Source of the DNA: Mesorhizobium sp. M1C.F.Ca.ET.210.01.1.1
GTDB lineage: Bacteria > Pseudomonadota > Alphaproteobacteria > Rhizobiales > Rhizobiaceae
Assembly (NCBI RefSeq): GCF_004791585.1
Contig: NZ_SRUU01000014.1
Location: 112,468-176,467, forward strand
Direction: 5' to 3'
DNA: 64,000 nucleotides
Shown piece by piece: positions 54,065 through 63,274 of the stretch (position 1 is its first letter; each line of letters begins with the position of its first letter). The notes beneath the pieces are model-generated. The model did not search any database. It had not been told where the DNA came from and saw only the letters and a list, made by a program, of their open reading frames with translations. The position numbers and the translations under genes were made by a program.

Positions 54065-55219
54065 ATGTTTGAAGTCACTGCCGAGGATGCGTTCGATTTC
54101 CGTTCGACGGAATACGCCGAGCTCTTCGCCAGTTCGGCGGCGACCGCCTTTCAGCACCCCATATGGCTCGCGCAACTCTATGAGCAGATCGTGCTGCAAG
54201 GCGGCGCCACGCCGCTGATCGTCGTCGTGCGCGCGCGTGCAGGCGGAAAGCTCGCGATGGTCCTGCCTCTGGTGAGGCGTCGCTACACGCTGCTGAAGGT
54301 GGTGGAATTCGCGGATATGCGGGTTTCGGACTATGTGTCGCCGGTCGCCGATGAAGAGACCTTCTCCCGCATCCTCGCTGACGACCGCACGGTCGCGGCC
54401 ATCCGCATGCACCTGCGGCCATACGATCTGCTGCGCATCGGCAAGCTGGCGGATCGTTCATTGGCGATGGAACGCCTGCTTGGCGTCGACAAGCGCGACA
54501 GCATGGGCATGAGCGCCTATTCCAGCAAGCTGGAGCCGACGTTCGCCGGCTGGCGCGAGCATCGGCTTGACCAGTCCTATCGCAAGGAGCTCGACAAGAA
54601 GTCCCGGCAGCTCAACCGCATCGGCGAGGCGCGCTTCGAATGCGTGGACGGTCCTGCCGCCATCCGCACGACATTCGACGCCCTCAGGCTCTATCGCGGC
54701 AAACGCTTCGACGGGAGCAACGGCCCCGCCGACCTTTTGCAGTTGCCCTCCTATTTCGATTTCTACCTGGCCGTCGCCAATGAAGGATGCGGCAGCTTCG
54801 CCCGCACCTACGCATTCTGGATGAACGGCCGGCCGATCGCCGGCGCGCTCGGGCTGGAGCACCGCGGCTCGCTCCTGGTGATCCTCGGCGGTTTCGACGA
54901 GGCCGGCTACAGGAAGCAGTCGATCGGCAGCCTGATGTTCGAGCAGATCGCCCGCGATTGTATCGAGCGTGGCGACCATCACCTCGATTTCACCATCGGC
55001 GACGAACCCTACAAGCGCGTCTTCGGCGGCCGGCCTTCGCCAATGTGGCAAATCTACCGGGCGGGGAGCCCGCTCGGCTATGCGGCGCATCTGACGGTGG
55101 AGAAATTGCCGGCGGCCAAGGCGCTGGCGCGGCGTATCCTGGAGGCCGCGCATGTCAAGAAGGCCAAGCCTTCTTCCATCATGCCGCCGGCCTCCGATGA
55201 GGCTGCCGAATCGCCCTGA
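54065..55219 (+). CDS. FemAB-like/BioF2-type GNAT acyltransferase
   Basis: A 384-residue protein of the FemAB/CelD-like double-GNAT group: ATAFQHPIWLAQLYEQIV near the start, RKELDKKSRQLNRIGEARFE in the middle, and the acyl-CoA-site-like IAGALGLEHRGSLLVILGGF plus FEQIARDCIERGDHHLDFTI. These proteins sit in many exopolysaccharide and cellulose loci and are thought to acylate the polymer or its precursor. The frame is open from 53723, overlapping the opposite gene; the ATG at 54065 fits homology but has a poor ribosome site. The 280-base gap before it has no gene. Confidence 0.78.
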   Translation: MFEVTAEDAFDFRSTEYAELFASSAATAFQHPIWLAQLYEQIVLQGGATPLIVVVRARAGGKLAMVLPLVRRRYTLLKVVEFADMRVSDYVSPVADEETFSRILADDRTVAAIRMHLRPYDLLRIGKLADRSLAMERLLGVDKRDSMGMSAYSSKLEPTFAGWREHRLDQSYRKELDKKSRQLNRIGEARFECVDGPAAIRTTFDALRLYRGKRFDGSNGPADLLQLPSYFDFYLAVANEGCGSFARTYAFWMNGRPIAGALGLEHRGSLLVILGGFDEAGYRKQSIGSLMFEQIARDCIERGDHHLDFTIGDEPYKRVFGGRPSPMWQIYRAGSPLGYAAHLTVEKLPAAKALARRILEAAHVKKAKPSSIMPPASDEAAESP

Positions 55220-55319
55220 TCGAGACGCATTGGGTTTTGAATGCCCCGCCGCCAGGCGTCAGCGCATCTTCATGCCGGCCCCTGCCTTGGAGCAAAATGC
55301 GCCGACCGACGATCCGTGA

Positions 55320-56546
55320 TCAGCTGGCGGCTTCCACGCTCGGCCGCTTGAGGCCGCGCAGCCTCGCGGCAAAGCTCGGGCTCACCTTGTCGATCTCGTG
55401 CAGGATGCGGCGACGGCTGAAGTGAACCTGCCGGCGCGCGCGCCAGCGCAGGTTGGTGTCGATGGTCAGGCTGCGGCGGAAATTCGCCAGCTCGAGGCCC
55501 CGTTCATCCATCGCCTGCTTCACGGGATCGTCGTAGAAAGCTGCGATCTTTGCCGCCGCCATGCCGGGCGAGGCCATCCACTGCGGCACGTGCACCATGC
55601 AAAGACGTTCGACGTCGGTGAGCAGGCGGCTGACGCCCGTTCCGGCGGCCGGACAGGATGTCTGGTAGGCATCTCCAATCAGGACGACGCCGTCGCGCTT
55701 GCAATTCTCGGCGACGGTGATGTCGGTGAGCCAGCTCGAGACACGGTCGATGACTTCGAAATCGCCGAATGTGTTGTGGAGTCCGGGAAGCGTGTCGAAA
55801 AGCGTTTCCCGGGGACGGTCGCGCAGCGCCTTGACCCACGGGTCGGTGTGAGCCCGGAAAACAAAAAGGTTGGCGCGGGTAACGCCCCCGGCCGGGAAAA
55901 AGTTCAGGTAGTCGATCCCGTCGGAGACCCGCTCGCCGTAATAGGTCAGCGCTGGATGCTTGAAGGCGCTTGCGCCCACTGGGCGAACATTGAAGCCGAA
56001 GGTCAACGATTGGCGCTGGTGGACGAAGCGGCGCTCGATACCCACATCGCGTCGCAGGATGTCCCCCATGCCCGTGGCGAGCACAAGCAGGCGAGCCGTC
56101 ACATCCGGTTGCCCGATGATCGACACGCGCTGCCGCTCGGGCCCGACCTCCACCGCGCTCACCCGGCCGGCGACGAAGCGTACGGTCTTGGGCAATTCGG
56201 CCCGCATCGCTGCGACGAGGTCGTCGTAGAAGATGCCGTAGTGGCGGGCGCGCGTGCGGTCGAGCACCCGTCCCTTGCGCACGTTGACGATCTCGTCGAA
56301 TGCCGCGGCCGCCGTGGAAAGACTGTCCAGAAGACCGATCCGGCGCAGTTTTTCGATCTGGTCGCCGGCGATCTTTTCGACACGGAACTCGCGCGGGAAA
56401 ACGGGGTGGCGGTCGATCAGCGTGACATGGTAGCCGGACCGTCCGAGCAGGGTCGCGGCAAGCGTCCCGGAGAGCCCGCCGCCGACGATGGCGATCTCCG
56501 TATCGGTTCCCGCCGGCAGCGGACGAGGCGAGTGTTCGGCGGTCAT
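55320..56546 (-). CDS. FAD-dependent oxidoreductase of the exopolysaccharide locus
   Basis: A 408-residue flavoprotein of the p-hydroxybenzoate hydroxylase/halogenase fold. The FAD dinucleotide motif is EIAIVGGGLSGTLAATLLGR and the second flavin motif is VVLIGDAYQTSCPAAGTGVS. In between is FRVEKIAGDQIEKLRRIGLL. The substrate is unknown; related genes recur beside WecG-type genes. The ATG at 56546 overlaps the preceding glycosyltransferase stop (ATGA), so the two are coupled. Confidence 0.82.
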   Translation of the reverse strand: MTAEHSPRPLPAGTDTEIAIVGGGLSGTLAATLLGRSGYHVTLIDRHPVFPREFRVEKIAGDQIEKLRRIGLLDSLSTAAAAFDEIVNVRKGRVLDRTRARHYGIFYDDLVAAMRAELPKTVRFVAGRVSAVEVGPERQRVSIIGQPDVTARLLVLATGMGDILRRDVGIERRFVHQRQSLTFGFNVRPVGASAFKHPALTYYGERVSDGIDYLNFFPAGGVTRANLFVFRAHTDPWVKALRDRPRETLFDTLPGLHNTFGDFEVIDRVSSWLTDITVAENCKRDGVVLIGDAYQTSCPAAGTGVSRLLTDVERLCMVHVPQWMASPGMAAAKIAAFYDDPVKQAMDERGLELANFRRSLTIDTNLRWRARRQVHFSRRRILHEIDKVSPSFAARLRGLKRPSVEAAS

Positions 56547-57505
56547 TGCGAATACCTCAGGAGCGCATAAAGGGCGCGGGGATTGGTGGTGACGTAGCGC
56601 CAGAAGAGCCGGCGCGGCTCCATCAGCATGCGCCACAGCCATTCGAAGCCGGCCTTCTGGACCCAGAGCGGCGCACGCCGGACTTTTCCGCCAAGATGAT
56701 CGAAAAGGCCGCCCGAGGTCTTGATGACCCCGACATTCGACAGACGCGATCCGAAGTCGCGCACAAAGATCTGCTCGCGCGGCACGCCGAGGCCGAGCCA
56801 CAATATGTCCGGCGCAAGGGCGTCGATCTCATCGAGCTTCCTCTCGAGCGCCTCGCCAGTGAGATAGCCGTGGCTGTGGCCGACGATGCGAAGGCGCGGG
56901 TAGCTCGCCTTGATGGCGGCCACGGCCTTGCCGTTCTGGGCCTCCGTCGATCCCAGCAGATAGAAGGTTGCAGCCTCGTTCTCGGCGAGCCTTGCCACGT
57001 CGTGAAAGAGATCGGTCGTGGCCACCCGTTCCGGTAGCGGCGTGCTGCACAGAAGGCGCGAGGCGAGAACAAGCGGCTGGCCATCGGCGAAGATCTGGTC
57101 GGCTTGGCGAAAGAGGGCGGCGATCTCGGACTTTGCGCGCGCCTGTGCAATCACCTCGCCGTTGGCGGACGTGAAATAATACGGACGATTGCCGTGGCGG
57201 TGTTGCCGCGCCGCGGCGATCATCAGGCGCGCGGCGCCCTGCCGGTCGATCACGGTGACCGGCAGCCCGCCGAGTTGCACCGTCGGCAATGCAAGCAGAT
57301 CCTGGCGGGAAGGCGCCGCTTCCAGCTCTGCCACGGCGGTCACGCTTGTGTGCCCGGTCGAAGCCTGATCGGGCAACCGGGAAGAACGAGAGGTCTCATG
57401 GTTCGCGGACGTCAAATGTTGGCTGGGGTAGAATGGATCCGATCCGCCGGTCGTAACGCCGTCTTGTTCAAAATCTCTTTTTGAACTTTCTAAAACTTTT
57501 CGCAT
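56543..57505 (-). CDS. WecG/TagA/CpsF family glycosyltransferase
   Basis: A 320-residue GT26 enzyme. Its first 70 residues are low-complexity and poorly conserved. The catalytic region has YYFTSANGEVIAQARAKSEI, the Asp-containing IFADGQPLVLASR, FYLLGSTEAQNGKAVAAIKA, PDILWLGLGVPREQIFVRDF and GGLFDHLGGKVRRAP. GT26 enzymes add an N-acetylmannosamine-type or glucuronosyl sugar to a lipid-linked intermediate. It is the first gene of a two-gene leftward unit; upstream is an unusually AT-rich gap. Confidence 0.88.
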   Translation of the reverse strand: MRKVLESSKRDFEQDGVTTGGSDPFYPSQHLTSANHETSRSSRLPDQASTGHTSVTAVAELEAAPSRQDLLALPTVQLGGLPVTVIDRQGAARLMIAAARQHRHGNRPYYFTSANGEVIAQARAKSEIAALFRQADQIFADGQPLVLASRLLCSTPLPERVATTDLFHDVARLAENEAATFYLLGSTEAQNGKAVAAIKASYPRLRIVGHSHGYLTGEALERKLDEIDALAPDILWLGLGVPREQIFVRDFGSRLSNVGVIKTSGGLFDHLGGKVRRAPLWVQKAGFEWLWRMLMEPRRLFWRYVTTNPRALYALLRYSQ

Positions 57506-57882
57506 AGGAGAAGTCGCCCCACTCTCCGATATTCAAACTACCCCCTTCATGGGCACCATACGTAAAAGAATCAAAAAGTTAAGTGATATATTAATAGTTA
57601 GTTAATGTATAAAGATTGACTATATTTTTAAGCTAATCGGATACTTCTGATCGGCAACTGCAGCTTGCTTATTGCTGACTTTAAGTTTCGGTTGTCTGGA
57701 CGATTTGCGGCACGGTTGCGGCCGATCGCGACTATGTTGGCGTGCCAAATGGGCGACTGTTTTCACCTGCAGATGATAGTGGGACCGAATGCGGGCGTGA
57801 GCCCGCACGGCAATAACTGGTGGCAGGCAATGATATGTGTGGCACCAGCCTGACGGGCAGGCGGCCAGACCGATCTCTCTGA
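57506..57882. promoter_or_regulatory. AT-rich intergenic region upstream of the WecG gene
   Basis: A 377-base gap; 57540-57660 is strikingly AT-rich for this genome, with runs such as GATATATTAATAGTTAGTTAAT near 57583-57604 (written here in short form: repeated TTAGTTAAT). It contains the likely promoter of the WecG-FAD unit on the minus strand. Ros/MucR regulators of rhizobial exopolysaccharide prefer AT-rich sites with T-A steps, so this is a candidate MucR target by inference. No gene was found. Confidence 0.4.
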
Positions 57883-58668
57883 TTACTTCACGCCGATGCC
57901 GGCCGTCAGGCCGCCGTCGATCTTGTAGTCCGCGCCGGTGCAGAAGCCGGCCTTCGACGAGCACAGGAAGGCGATTAGTTCCGCCACTTCCTCCGGCTCG
58001 CCGATGCGGCCAAGCGGATGGGCCGCGCCGAAGCGCCTGTAGGCTTCCTCGACATCGGCGTCGCTGCCGCTTTCACCGCGCGCGGCCTTCTCGAGGATGG
58101 GCGTGCGGATCGAGCCCGGGCTGACCGAATTGACCCGGATGCCGGCCGCCGCGTAGTCGAGCGCCAGCGAACGCGTCAGCGTGTGGATGGCGCCCTTGGT
58201 CGTTGCATAGGCGGCGACGTTCTGCTGACAGGCGAAACCCTGCACCGAGGCGACATTGACGATGGCGCCGCCACCCCGGCGGATCATTTCGGGGATGCCG
58301 AAATGCGCCGTCAGGTAGATCGAGCCGACATTGACCGTCATCGTCCGGTTCCAGGTTTCCCAGTCGGTTGTCGTGGCGGTTCCGTATGGATGGACCGCCG
58401 CGGAATTGACGATCACATCGAGACCGCCGAAGCGCTCGACGCCGGCCGCGACGGCGTCGCGAACCTGGTCCGGCACGGAAACGTCGGTGCCAATGACCAG
58501 CGCGCCGGCCTTGGAGCTTTCCAACTCGGCTTCGATGGCCGCATTGGCCGCGCGGTCGATGCCGCAGGCGATGATCGCTGCGCCCCCCGCCGCGAGGCGC
58601 CTGGCGGTTGCGAGACCAATTCCGGTCGTCCCCGTCACCAGAGCGACCTTGCCGTCAAAATCCTTCAT
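57883..58668 (-). CDS. SDR family oxidoreductase
   Basis: A 261-residue classical SDR with the cofactor loop VALVTGTTGIGLATARRL, DVIVNSAAVHPYG (Asn-Ser variant of NAG), catalytic AAYATTKGAIHTL and a closing GADYKIDGGLTAGIG. It resembles glucose-1-dehydrogenase/3-oxoacyl reductase types; the substrate is open. It is not clearly in an operon; downstream is the AT-rich gap and upstream a gene-poor stretch. Confidence 0.87.
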   Translation of the reverse strand: MKDFDGKVALVTGTTGIGLATARRLAAGGAAIIACGIDRAANAAIEAELESSKAGALVIGTDVSVPDQVRDAVAAGVERFGGLDVIVNSAAVHPYGTATTTDWETWNRTMTVNVGSIYLTAHFGIPEMIRRGGGAIVNVASVQGFACQQNVAAYATTKGAIHTLTRSLALDYAAAGIRVNSVSPGSIRTPILEKAARGESGSDADVEEAYRRFGAAHPLGRIGEPEEVAELIAFLCSSKAGFCTGADYKIDGGLTAGIGVK

Positions 58669-59370
58669 TGCGGGAACTCCTCCATGGACTTTCGGAAGCC
58701 GGCTATTCCGGCAGGAATCGCAGGGCGAAATCGAGATGGTGGCTCATCAGACAGGCATAGGCCAGCCCGTCGCGCAGGGCAGCGATGATCTCACCACGGC
58801 GCTGGACTATTAGGTCGCCGCTTCCATCAAGCGGCTCAACGGACGCTTTCACGGCGAAAGCCCTTCCGCTGCCATGATGCGCTCGACGGTTTCGACGATC
58901 GCGTCATCGACGATCGCAACCATTACCCCTTCGGGTCCACACGACCTCCACACTTTCTCCATCAAAACGCAAGGTCGGACCGACAATTGCCGGCAGGCGG
59001 ATTTTGATTGTCGCGTGGGTGCGCGGACGGGTGGCAGCGGCGCTCCGCGTCCCGGGATGTGTGCGTAGACGGCGGTAAGGTCAATGACAGTCTCCTTCGG
59101 CGCCAAAGGAGCTCCTTCTCCGTCGCAACGTCCAAGGGCTAGATGGCCGATCCTGTTCGCAGTCATGCTGGCATTTCTGACCGTTCGATCTTGCCGGATC
59201 GTTGGTTGGCGCGGGCAAAAGCGCCTTCTCCGCCGCGCATGCCGCGCTTCTCACATCGGCCGCCACGCTGATCGGCAGCGGTCTTCTTCGCCCTCAAAGA
59301 ATGCCGGGGGAGAACAATGACGGCTGCGTACACGCCTGCCTGCCCCATTCGCCTCACGCAATTTGGATAG
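58669..59370. other. gene-poor stretch with possible minus-strand remnants
   Basis: About 700 bases without a convincing gene. On the minus strand a fragment ending at 58703 reads DLIVQRRGEIIAALRDGLAY and then ACLMSHHLDFALRFLPE. Another frame (58849-59166) reads ETVIDLTAVYAHIPGRGAPL and later VDDAIVETVERIMAAEGLSP. Both look like pieces of once-coding sequence, but I cannot name the families. No start or ribosome site supports expression. Confidence 0.35.
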
Positions 59371-59967
59371 ATGTCGATCTCGGAGAACCTTCGGATGTCA
59401 AGTTCCACAAGACAAAGCCCTGCGACGAAGTACCCTCTACTGATCCGGTGTCTGCACTGGATGCGGGCCGTGCTGGTGATCTGTCTGATCGCATCCGGCT
59501 GGTATATGACGCGCCTGCCGGAGAGCGACACGGCGACCGCTTCGTTTTTTTACCCGAACCACAAGCAATTCGGCGTTCTCGTATGGCTGTTGGCGCTTGT
59601 TCATCTCGCGCTTCGCTGGCGATACAGGAAGATAGTGCCTTCGACGCCTCCGGCTCTCGCGCGTTGGGAGAAAATTCTCTCCCACATGGTTCACAGGTCG
59701 CTGATCGTTTTGACGCTTCTCGTACCGATACTCGGATATTCGCTTTCAAGCAGCTTCTCGCAAAGCGATGGTGTCCCATTCTTCATCATTGCGCATCTTC
59801 CGGAGCTGCTCCCTAAAAACGATGCGGCCTTCGCGGTCTTCCAGATGCTCCATAGATACAGTGCCTATCTTCTGTTGGCGTGCATCGCCCTGCATGTGGC
59901 CGGTTCGCTGAAGCACAGGCTCATCGACAAAAATGGACCAACGGATGTCATTCCTCGCATGTTTTGA
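59371..59967 (+). CDS. cytochrome b561 family protein
   Basis: A 198-residue membrane protein with four hydrophobic helices and the paired His residues expected for two b hemes: IRCLHWMRAVLV in helix 1, LVWLLALVHLALRW in helix 2, LSHMVHRSLIVLTL in helix 3 and LLACIALHVAGSLKH in helix 4. Such proteins pass electrons from quinol to periplasmic partners, for example YceI-type or superoxide-oxidising systems. No partner gene is adjacent. The ATG at 59395 (GGAG nine bases upstream) is an equally good start. Confidence 0.85.
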   Translation: MSISENLRMSSSTRQSPATKYPLLIRCLHWMRAVLVICLIASGWYMTRLPESDTATASFFYPNHKQFGVLVWLLALVHLALRWRYRKIVPSTPPALARWEKILSHMVHRSLIVLTLLVPILGYSLSSSFSQSDGVPFFIIAHLPELLPKNDAAFAVFQMLHRYSAYLLLACIALHVAGSLKHRLIDKNGPTDVIPRMF

Positions 59968-60222
59968 CGTCCCGGCCTCGCCCGGGTTGATTGGGATTTC
60001 AGCCCTGTTTCGCTCCACTCTTCGACGCGATTGAAGCCCGGTATCCAGCGCTCGAAGCTTCCAGTCGAGGGAAGGGGCCTGCGCTTGCGCGGACGTCCAG
60101 CGGACCTTGCAGGGAGGGGGCTGTTCTGATTCCCTGATGTGGGTGGGGGTCGCCTGATTCGTGCGCTCGTTGCTCCGGTTGCGCGTCGGTGCAGCGGCTC
60201 CTTTCGGTAGAGAGAGACCATA

Positions 60223-61215
60223 ATGACCGCCAAGCCGGAAATCCTGGAGATGAGGCCCAAGATCACCGTCGTGGGGGTCGGCGGCGCCGGCGGGAACGCC
60301 GTCAACAACATGATCGTCGAAGGTTTGCAGGGCGTCGAGTTCGTCGTCGCCAATACCGACGCCCAGGCGCTCACCATGTCGAAGGCGTCGCGGCTGATCC
60401 AGTTGGGCGCGCATGTGACGGAAGGCCTGGGCGCCGGATCTCTGCCCCACGTCGGAAGCGCGGCTGCGGAGGAATCCATCGACGAGATCATGGATCATCT
60501 GGCGGGAACCCATATGTGTTTCATCACCGCGGGTATGGGGGGCGGCACCGGAACTGGCGCCGCGCCCGTTATCGCGCGCGCCGCCCGCGATGCCGGCATT
60601 CTGACGGTGGCCGTTGTCACCAAGCCTTTCGCGTTCGAAGGCAGGCGCAGGACCCAGGCCGCCGAGGAAGGCATAGAACGCCTTCGCGAGAGTGCCGATA
60701 CGGTGATCGTCATCCCGAACCAGAACCTTTTCAGGGTTGCCGACGCCAGGACCACGTTTGCCGACGCCTTTGCCATGGCGGATCGCGTTCTCTATGCGGG
60801 TGTCGGCTGCATCACGGATCTCATCGTGAAGGAAGGCCTGATCAATCTCGACTTTGCCGATGTGAAGTCTGTGATGCGGGACATGGGCCGCGCCATGATG
60901 GGAACCGGCCAGGCCTCCGGAGAAGGCCGAGCCAGGACGGCGGCCGAGGCTGCGATCGCCAATCCGCTTCTGGACGAAGCCTCAATGACCGGCGCCAGGG
61001 GCCTGCTGGTATCGATCTGCGGCGGGACGGACATGACGCTCTTCGAGGTCGATGAAGCTGCGACACGGATACGCGAAGAGGTCGACGCCGATGCCGACAT
61101 CATCGTCGGTGCCATCTTCGACCAGGCCTTGGCTGGAAAGTTCCGCGTCTCGGTCGTCGCAACGGGCCTGCGGCAGAACGCAGACATGGCCCAGCTTGAG
61201 CAAAGGACTGCCTGA
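60223..61215 (+). CDS. short FtsZ paralogue (FtsZ2-like)
   Basis: A 330-residue tubulin-like GTPase. It has VVGVGGAGGNAVNNM near residue 16, the GTP signature GGGTGTG at 106-112 and the T7 synergy loop NLDFAD at 208-213, so polymerisation-dependent GTPase activity looks possible. It ends soon after the core domain, without the long linker and the C-terminal peptide that binds FtsA and ZipA-like partners. It therefore resembles the second, truncated FtsZ of Sinorhizobium rather than the division protein. No ftsA, ftsQ or murC is nearby. GAGAGAG precedes the ATG. Confidence 0.9.
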   Translation: MTAKPEILEMRPKITVVGVGGAGGNAVNNMIVEGLQGVEFVVANTDAQALTMSKASRLIQLGAHVTEGLGAGSLPHVGSAAAEESIDEIMDHLAGTHMCFITAGMGGGTGTGAAPVIARAARDAGILTVAVVTKPFAFEGRRRTQAAEEGIERLRESADTVIVIPNQNLFRVADARTTFADAFAMADRVLYAGVGCITDLIVKEGLINLDFADVKSVMRDMGRAMMGTGQASGEGRARTAAEAAIANPLLDEASMTGARGLLVSICGGTDMTLFEVDEAATRIREEVDADADIIVGAIFDQALAGKFRVSVVATGLRQNADMAQLEQRTA

Positions 61216-61364
61216 GGATCTGGAGCAGAACGCCTTGCAGACCATCGACAATCCGTTCGGCACGAGATTGTCGCCCGTGTCCTAGGTACAAACCGCTACC
61301 TATGTCTTCGGGCTGTACACAAGGTGAGCGATGGTAGTGGAGGAGGGATACCGTCAATACAGCG

Positions 61365-61529
61365 CTATAGCCGCGTTCGCCTCCGGCCGTCGCGCTGCAG
61401 TTCGATCTCCTTGGTGCCATTATCGGCGAAGGCCAAGATCCCGTCGTCATCATTAGCCCCGAGCTCTTCGCTGACGCCGAGATCCCCGGCGACACGTTCG
61501 ACCGTGTAGGCGCGATGCGCGTCCCCCAT
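61365..61529 (-). CDS. possible 54-residue small protein
   Basis: A short open frame between ftsZ and the metallo-hydrolase, starting ATG at 61529 and reading MGDAHRAYTVERVAGDLGVS, then an acidic ANDDDGILAFADNG, and a basic end DGRRRTRL. No strong ribosome site is visible and I do not recognise a family. It is the best candidate in the 361-base gap at 61216-61576. It may be chance. Confidence 0.3.
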   Translation of the reverse strand: MGDAHRAYTVERVAGDLGVSEELGANDDDGILAFADNGTKEIELQRDGRRRTRL

Positions 61530-61606
61530 AGCCTATTCGGACCGGCCGGTGGAACGAACGGCATGCGTCCTGAATTTTGGAGGATGCAACTCTTGCCTTC
61601 CCTATC

Positions 61607-62608
61607 ATGACTCTTCTCGTCCAGCCGCGCTTGGTGAATGAGCCGTTTTCCGACGCGGGACTGCTTCTCGATTTCCGGTTCGGCAGTAGGGCAGCCCTCT
61701 TTGACCTCGGCGATGTGTCGGCGCTTTCGCCACGTGAGATCCTGCGCGTTTCGCACGTGTTCGTGTCGCACATGCACATGGATCACTTCAGCGGGTTCGA
61801 TCGTCTGCTCGCAGTGTCGCTCTATCGGGGAAAGCAGGTCCATATCATCGGCCCGCCCGGACTGGCGGATGCCGTTGAGGCCAAGCTGAGGGCCTACACT
61901 TGGAATCTCCTCAACGAGCGGTCGCAGGACTTTACGATCTTTGCCTCAGATTGGACGGAAGCAGGCTTTGCCACCACAGCCGCCTTCCGGGCGCGCAGGG
62001 CTTTCGTGCGGCAGAATAGGCAGAACCCGGACACTCAGTTCCCCTTGGACGATCCGGAGTTCACGATCGAAGCCGCTACGCTGGATCATGGGATTCCTTG
62101 CCTAGCCTTCGCCTTCCAGGAAAAGCTACGGGTCAATGTGCACAACTCGCGCCTGGATGAACTCGATCTTCCTGTCGGACCTTGGCTGGCAAACGCCAAG
62201 CGAGCGGTACGTCGCGGCGCCGATGCGGCGACCGAGTTCACGCCAAGTGCGGGCAGGAAGGTTACGCTCGGGGAACTGTTGCGGGCTCAGGCGCTGGTCC
62301 GTGCGCCGGGCCAACGCATCGCCTATGCAACCGATTTAGCCTTCGGTCCGGAGAACGTCACTCGTCTCTGTAACCTGGTGCGCGGCGCCGATCAGCTTTT
62401 CATCGAAGGCGGATTCCTGGAGGCAGACCGAGACCTCGCGGCGTCGAAGAAGCATCTGACTGCCGCGCAGGCAGGCGCGATCGCCAGGCAAGCAGGCGCT
62501 ATCTCCGCCCACCAGATACACCTTTCGCCTCGGTATCTCGGACGTGAGGACGAGCTGCGGACCGAATTCGAAGCCGAATTTCGCGGAGGGTCCGTTATAG
62601 CGAGATAA
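61607..62608 (+). CDS. metallo-beta-lactamase fold hydrolase, ribonuclease Z-like
   Basis: A 333-residue protein with the zinc signature HMHMDHF near residue 53 (His-x-His-x-Asp-His), HGIPCLAFAFQEKL, a later AYATDLAF Asp and a C-terminal SAHQIHLSPRY His. The layout resembles RNase Z/ElaC-type hydrolases, but the flexible exosite is not obvious and the substrate is unknown. The ATG at 61607 fits the family; a TTG at 61577 in the same frame lacks a ribosome site. No operon partner. Confidence 0.82.
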   Translation: MTLLVQPRLVNEPFSDAGLLLDFRFGSRAALFDLGDVSALSPREILRVSHVFVSHMHMDHFSGFDRLLAVSLYRGKQVHIIGPPGLADAVEAKLRAYTWNLLNERSQDFTIFASDWTEAGFATTAAFRARRAFVRQNRQNPDTQFPLDDPEFTIEAATLDHGIPCLAFAFQEKLRVNVHNSRLDELDLPVGPWLANAKRAVRRGADAATEFTPSAGRKVTLGELLRAQALVRAPGQRIAYATDLAFGPENVTRLCNLVRGADQLFIEGGFLEADRDLAASKKHLTAAQAGAIARQAGAISAHQIHLSPRYLGREDELRTEFEAEFRGGSVIAR

Positions 62609-62724
62609 GGCTCGTTCCCCTCGTAAGGCCCCTACTATTGCGCACGGTCGGAGCAGGCAGCCCGGCTTGCTTTTGGGGGTGGTGATTGAATGACAGCGAC
62701 GACCAGCGGTCGGCAAAATTACAA

Positions 62725-63272
62725 TCATAAACGGCTAACCGTCAGCGAAGCCGCAAGGCGTTGCTTCAGCCGCGCGATCTGCTTCAAAGACCACCCGTGA
62801 ACATTTGTCACCTCTATCCAGGCGTTAATGTAATCGCCCGGCGCATAAACGTGCCCATGCCCGATTGGCGTCGTCGTGGCCATTGCCATGTCGAGCGTCA
62901 GCTGCAGAAACGTCACCACCGGGTACCATTGCAATTCCGATGAGACGTCTGGCCCACGTGGGCTCTTCATCCAATCTGGCTCACGGTAGAGGTCGCGATA
63001 GTCAAAAAAGGTCACCGGGTCACTCGCGTACTGAAGATATACGTCCGCATCGGCCCCCAGGGTGAACCTGCGTCGATACTCGTGCCGCCCTGGTTCATGA
63101 AGCGCACAATCGACCCGTCGCGAAAACGCGGCAACCATGCCGGCGAGCCCGCAACCCGGTCGGCGGTGATCGACCGCCACAAGCTGCTTCTGTACGGTGG
63201 TCCGCTCCACAGCGCCCCTTGGTAGGGATCTCCGAGGACCTCGAACAAGTCGGTTGCGCGTTCGGAGTTCAT
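62725..63272 (-). pseudogene. frameshifted, truncated alpha/beta-hydrolase (Abhydrolase_9/DUF2319-type) remnant
   Basis: Two minus-strand frames together make the C-terminal third of a roughly 550-residue family. The first frame (63272 to about 63055) reads YQGALWSGPPYRSSLW and AGSPAWLPRFRDGSIVRFMN. The second frame (about 63060 to 62725) continues with VYLQYASDPVTFFDYRDLYR, SPRGPDVSSELQWYPVVTFL and the His-containing TPIGHGHVYAPGDY. The change of frame near 63055 and the lack of the N-terminal membrane half indicate a decayed gene. Family naming is from memory of these motifs. Confidence 0.75.
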
Positions 63273-63274
63273 GG

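Noticed and set aside
60223..61215. This gene as the main cell-division FtsZ
   Set aside because: It lacks the C-terminal linker and tail, and no division-cluster genes are adjacent.
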